Assembly (NCBI GenBank): GCA_021788795.1
Contig: JAJYKG010000104.1
Location: 1-7,390 of the forward strand
DNA length: 7,390 bases
Direction of reading: 5' to 3'
DNA from: Thermoplasmata archaeon
Lineage (GTDB): Archaea > Thermoplasmatota > Thermoplasmata > RBG-16-68-12
Shown: in pieces, positions 5,432 through 7,390 of the stretch
Layout: the number at the start of each line of letters is the position of its first letter
Position numbering within the stretch: the stretch's first letter is position 1
Translations under genes and position numbers: made by a program
Notes under the pieces: generated by a model
What the model was told of the DNA's origin: nothing
What the model saw: the letters and a program-made list of their open reading frames with translations, nothing else
The model's database searches: none

Positions 5432-6772
5432 CTAAGACCTTGCGGTGCCGCGCCGGCGCGCGCGGCCGGCTCCCCGACCCGCGCCGCGGCCCCGCGCCGG
5501 CCCTTCCGGGCGTCCCGCGATCGCGCGGGCGGCCTCGAGCAGGCCGTCGGCCACGACGTCCGGGTGCCACTCCGCCGCCTCCTTCGCGAACCGGTCCCGC
5601 CACTCCTTCGGCCCGACCCACGCGACGCGGCAGCCGAATGCGCGGCCGAACTCCAGGTCGAGGACCTTGTCTCCGACCATCCACGCCTGCCGCGGATCCA
5701 CGCCGAGGTCCCGCGCCGCGGCGAGCATCATCCCGGGCCGCGGCTTGCGGCAGGCGCAGTCCGAGAGGACGTGGTGCGGGCAGTAGTAGATTTCCGCGAG
5801 GCGCACGCCCTCCTTGCGCAGGGTGGCGAGCATGGCCTCGTGGATTCGGTGGAGCTGGCGGTCGGGGACCAGCTTCCAGCCCATCATGTCCTGGTTCGTG
5901 ACGAGGACGAGCCGCCATCCGGCGTCCTGAAGGATCCGCATGCCCTCGATGGCCCCGGGGAGGAACTCGAACGCGTCCGGCGTGCGGACGTACCCTTTGC
6001 GGCCGCGGTTGATCACGCCGTCGCGGTCCAGGAAGACCGTCGGCCGCACCGCACGCGTCGCGCCGTCCCAGAGCCCGTGGCGCCGCACGCGGAGGGCGCG
6101 CCTCGCCTCGGGAGACTGCAGGAAGAAGTCCACGAGGCCCCACTTCGCGAACGGGTTCCGCGTGAGGGTGAGGGCCTTGTCCACCGTGAACCAGTCCACC
6201 CGCTCGATCTCGTCGGCCTTCGGGCGGAACTCCTCCGAGGTCGCGTGGCCGCGGAACAGGAAGCCGAGGCTGTAGGCGGGCTTGCCGGGGAAGCCGGAGA
6301 CATAGACGTTCAGGGGACCGTCCAGGACGACGCGGACGCCCGTCTCCTCCTCGGCCTCGCGGAGGACGCCTTCCTCCGGCCCCTCCCCGTAGTCCATGAA
6401 CCCGCCGGGGAGGTTCCAGTGGCCCTTGGAGAAGCCGCGGGTCGCCTTGACCATGAGGACGCGGTTCCCCTTCGAGACCACGACCTCGGACACGCAGCGG
6501 ATCATCGTGTTGTAGATCGCGCGCTTCACCAGGCCGTCCACGTCGTCGCGGTCGAAGAGCGCGTCCCGCTGGTACCACTCCTCCGGGTGGTGGTCCAGGA
6601 CGGGCTTCAGCCGCCGCACGACGTCGTCCCCGAAGTCCATCGTCCCGCCGGCCCTCGTGGGGAAGGCGAGCTCCTCGCCCTTGCGGGGGAACCGCAGCGT
6701 GCCGCGGTCGCGGACCAGGTACACCTGCCCGTCCGTCTCGATGAACAGGTGCTCCCGCCGCCGCTTGGCCAT
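5432..6772 (-). CDS. Fused NUDIX hydrolase / HAD-IIIA phosphatase
   Basis: This 446-residue protein joins two hydrolases. An N-terminal region (1-85) is rich in short strands and has no clear family. The NUDIX domain (about 86-225) has a perfect box: G124, E130, then REAEEETGV at 138-146, fitting G-x5-E-x7-RE-x2-EE-x-G. The HAD domain (about 243-420) has motif I FLDRDGV (247-253), motif II VTNQ (291-294), K343 in CRKP, and motif IV GDKVLD (367-372). A Cys/His loop C331, H333, C339, C341 resembles the zinc loop of GmhB-type heptose-bisphosphate and histidinol-phosphate phosphatases. The NUDIX half would cleave a diphosphate-linked nucleoside and the HAD half remove a phosphate; the substrates are unknown, but sequential action on one nucleotide-sugar is conceivable. 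Residues 421-446 form an Arg/Gly-rich tail. ATG 6772 has no Shine-Dalgarno but has a TATA-like box about 30 nt upstream. Confidence 0.9.
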   Translation of the reverse strand: MAKRRREHLFIETDGQVYLVRDRGTLRFPRKGEELAFPTRAGGTMDFGDDVVRRLKPVLDHHPEEWYQRDALFDRDDVDGLVKRAIYNTMIRCVSEVVVSKGNRVLMVKATRGFSKGHWNLPGGFMDYGEGPEEGVLREAEEETGVRVVLDGPLNVYVSGFPGKPAYSLGFLFRGHATSEEFRPKADEIERVDWFTVDKALTLTRNPFAKWGLVDFFLQSPEARRALRVRRHGLWDGATRAVRPTVFLDRDGVINRGRKGYVRTPDAFEFLPGAIEGMRILQDAGWRLVLVTNQDMMGWKLVPDRQLHRIHEAMLATLRKEGVRLAEIYYCPHHVLSDCACRKPRPGMMLAAARDLGVDPRQAWMVGDKVLDLEFGRAFGCRVAWVGPKEWRDRFAKEAAEWHPDVVADGLLEAARAIAGRPEGPARGRGAGRGAGRARRRGTARS

Positions 6773-6797
6773 CCAGGCCCGGAGAGGGAGGCGCGCG

Positions 6798-6805
6798 ATA
6801 TGAAA
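6798..6805 (-). promoter_or_regulatory. TATA-like box for a leaderless NUDIX-HAD transcript
   Basis: On the minus strand TTTCATAT is centred about 30 nt before ATG 6772. An archaeal start site about 27 nt downstream would fall within a few bases of the ATG, giving a leaderless mRNA. The 43-nt gap to the preceding methyltransferase gene contains no Shine-Dalgarno on this strand, which agrees. Confidence 0.4.
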
Positions 6806-6815
6806 CCTCGCCGCG

Positions 6816-7390
6816 TCACTCGTGGAGCTTGAGGGCGACCGACACGCCGTCCCGGAGAGGCAGGATAGACGCCAGCATGCGCCCGTCCTTCGCCAGGCGC
6901 TCGTTGTACGTCCGGATCGCGGCGGTCTCCTTGGAGCGGTCCTTTGGGTCCGCGACGTCTCCGCGCCAGAGCACGTTGTCCGTCACCAGGAGCCCTCCGA
7001 CGCGCAGGCGGCGGATGCAGGGCTCCAGGACGTCCGGGTAGCCGTCCTTGTTGACGTCGACGAAGATCAGGTCGAACGGGCCCTCCAGGTCGTCCAAGAC
7101 TTCCCGGGCCAGGCCCACGAGGATCGTGACGCGGTCCGCGACGCCGGTCCGCGCGAGGTTCGCCTCCGCGATCTTCGCCGTCTCCTCGTTCGCCTCGACG
7201 GTCACCAGTTCGCCGTCGGGCGGGAGGGCGCGCGCCCACCACGTGGCCGAGTAGCCGATCGCGGTGCCAAGCTCGAGGATCCGCCGCGCGCCCGCGGCCC
7301 GCGCCAAGATGTGGAGGAAGCTGCCCTCCGCCGCGCCGATGATGGGCCAGCGGTCCGCGAGGCCCTCCTCCTCGACCTGCTGCAGGGCCT
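6816..7390 (-). CDS. Class I SAM-dependent O-methyltransferase, 5' end beyond the window
   Basis: The frame is open to the right edge; 190 C-terminal residues are visible and probably a few tens are missing. The visible part begins with QQVEEEGL, then PIIGAAEGSFLHILARA, which belongs to the protein, so the TTG at 7307 is not the true start. It matches the caffeoyl-CoA/catechol O-methyltransferase-like family (methyltransferase family 3), which transfers methyl from S-adenosylmethionine, often to a catechol-type hydroxyl with a divalent metal. In fragment numbering, the SAM loop is ELGTAIGYSA (39-48), the acidic residue after strand 2 is E65, FVDVNKDGY spans 109-117, and DNVLWRG is at 137-143; D111 and D137/N138 are the likely metal ligands. 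The acceptor is unknown. It lies 43 nt upstream of the NUDIX-HAD gene, which seems to have its own promoter. Confidence 0.9.
   Translation of the reverse strand, partial: ALQQVEEEGLADRWPIIGAAEGSFLHILARAAGARRILELGTAIGYSATWWARALPPDGELVTVEANEETAKIAEANLARTGVADRVTILVGLAREVLDDLEGPFDLIFVDVNKDGYPDVLEPCIRRLRVGGLLVTDNVLWRGDVADPKDRSKETAAIRTYNERLAKDGRMLASILPLRDGVSVALKLHE

Noticed and set aside
5564..6832. Long plus-strand open frame (422 codons) over the NUDIX-HAD gene
   Set aside because: Antisense shadow; the opposite strand carries complete NUDIX and HAD motifs.
6816..7307. TTG 7307 as the methyltransferase start
   Set aside because: It would cut the family-typical upstream segment that reads in frame to the window edge; the gene is simply truncated by the window.
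1..7390. CRISPR arrays, insertion sequences, defence or toxin-antitoxin systems
   Set aside because: No spaced direct repeats, transposase motifs or paired small toxin/antitoxin genes were seen on either strand.

Overview
The window is GC-rich and densely coding, with strong G/C bias at third codon positions. It looks like chromosomal metabolic DNA, not a mobile or defence region. I infer an archaeon, possibly a high-GC Thermoplasmatota-like lineage, but no marker gene is present to prove it. The clues are A/T-rich TATA-like boxes about 30-40 nt upstream of start codons in otherwise GC-rich DNA, at least one start (6772) with no Shine-Dalgarno and a TATA-like box placed for a leaderless mRNA, other starts with good Shine-Dalgarno sequences, and a split two-subunit class I fumarase.

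Layout. Positions 1-98 are gene-free and hold a TTATAA box beside a 7-bp-arm inverted repeat, perhaps the promoter/operator of a gene off the left edge. Positions 99-1546 (minus) encode the two subunits of a class I [4Fe-4S] fumarase, alpha then beta, joined by a 4-nt GTGA overlap. Positions 1547-2011 are a divergent spacer carrying weak TATA-like boxes and ambiguous short membrane-type reading frames on both strands. Positions 2012-3430 (plus) encode a class II fumarase. Positions 3507-3878 (plus) encode a small antibiotic-biosynthesis-monooxygenase (ABM)-fold protein whose ribosome site abuts a hairpin. Convergent to it, on the minus strand, are an aldehyde dehydrogenase (3897-5393), a fused NUDIX hydrolase/HAD-IIIA phosphatase (5432-6772), and an O-methyltransferase (6816 to the right edge, 5' end missing).

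How they work together. The fumarases would both interconvert fumarate and malate in the TCA cycle. The class I enzyme type is usually oxygen-sensitive and the class II type oxygen-stable, so the divergent pair could cover low- and high-oxygen conditions. The aldehyde dehydrogenase, NUDIX-HAD fusion and methyltransferase share a strand with gaps of about 40 nt, but at least the fusion seems to have its own promoter, so a shared pathway is not shown. The most unusual items are the NUDIX-HAD fusion, the two unrelated fumarases back to back, and the unexplained divergent spacer. I see no CRISPR, transposon, tRNA or rRNA, and no clear undescribed multi-gene system.
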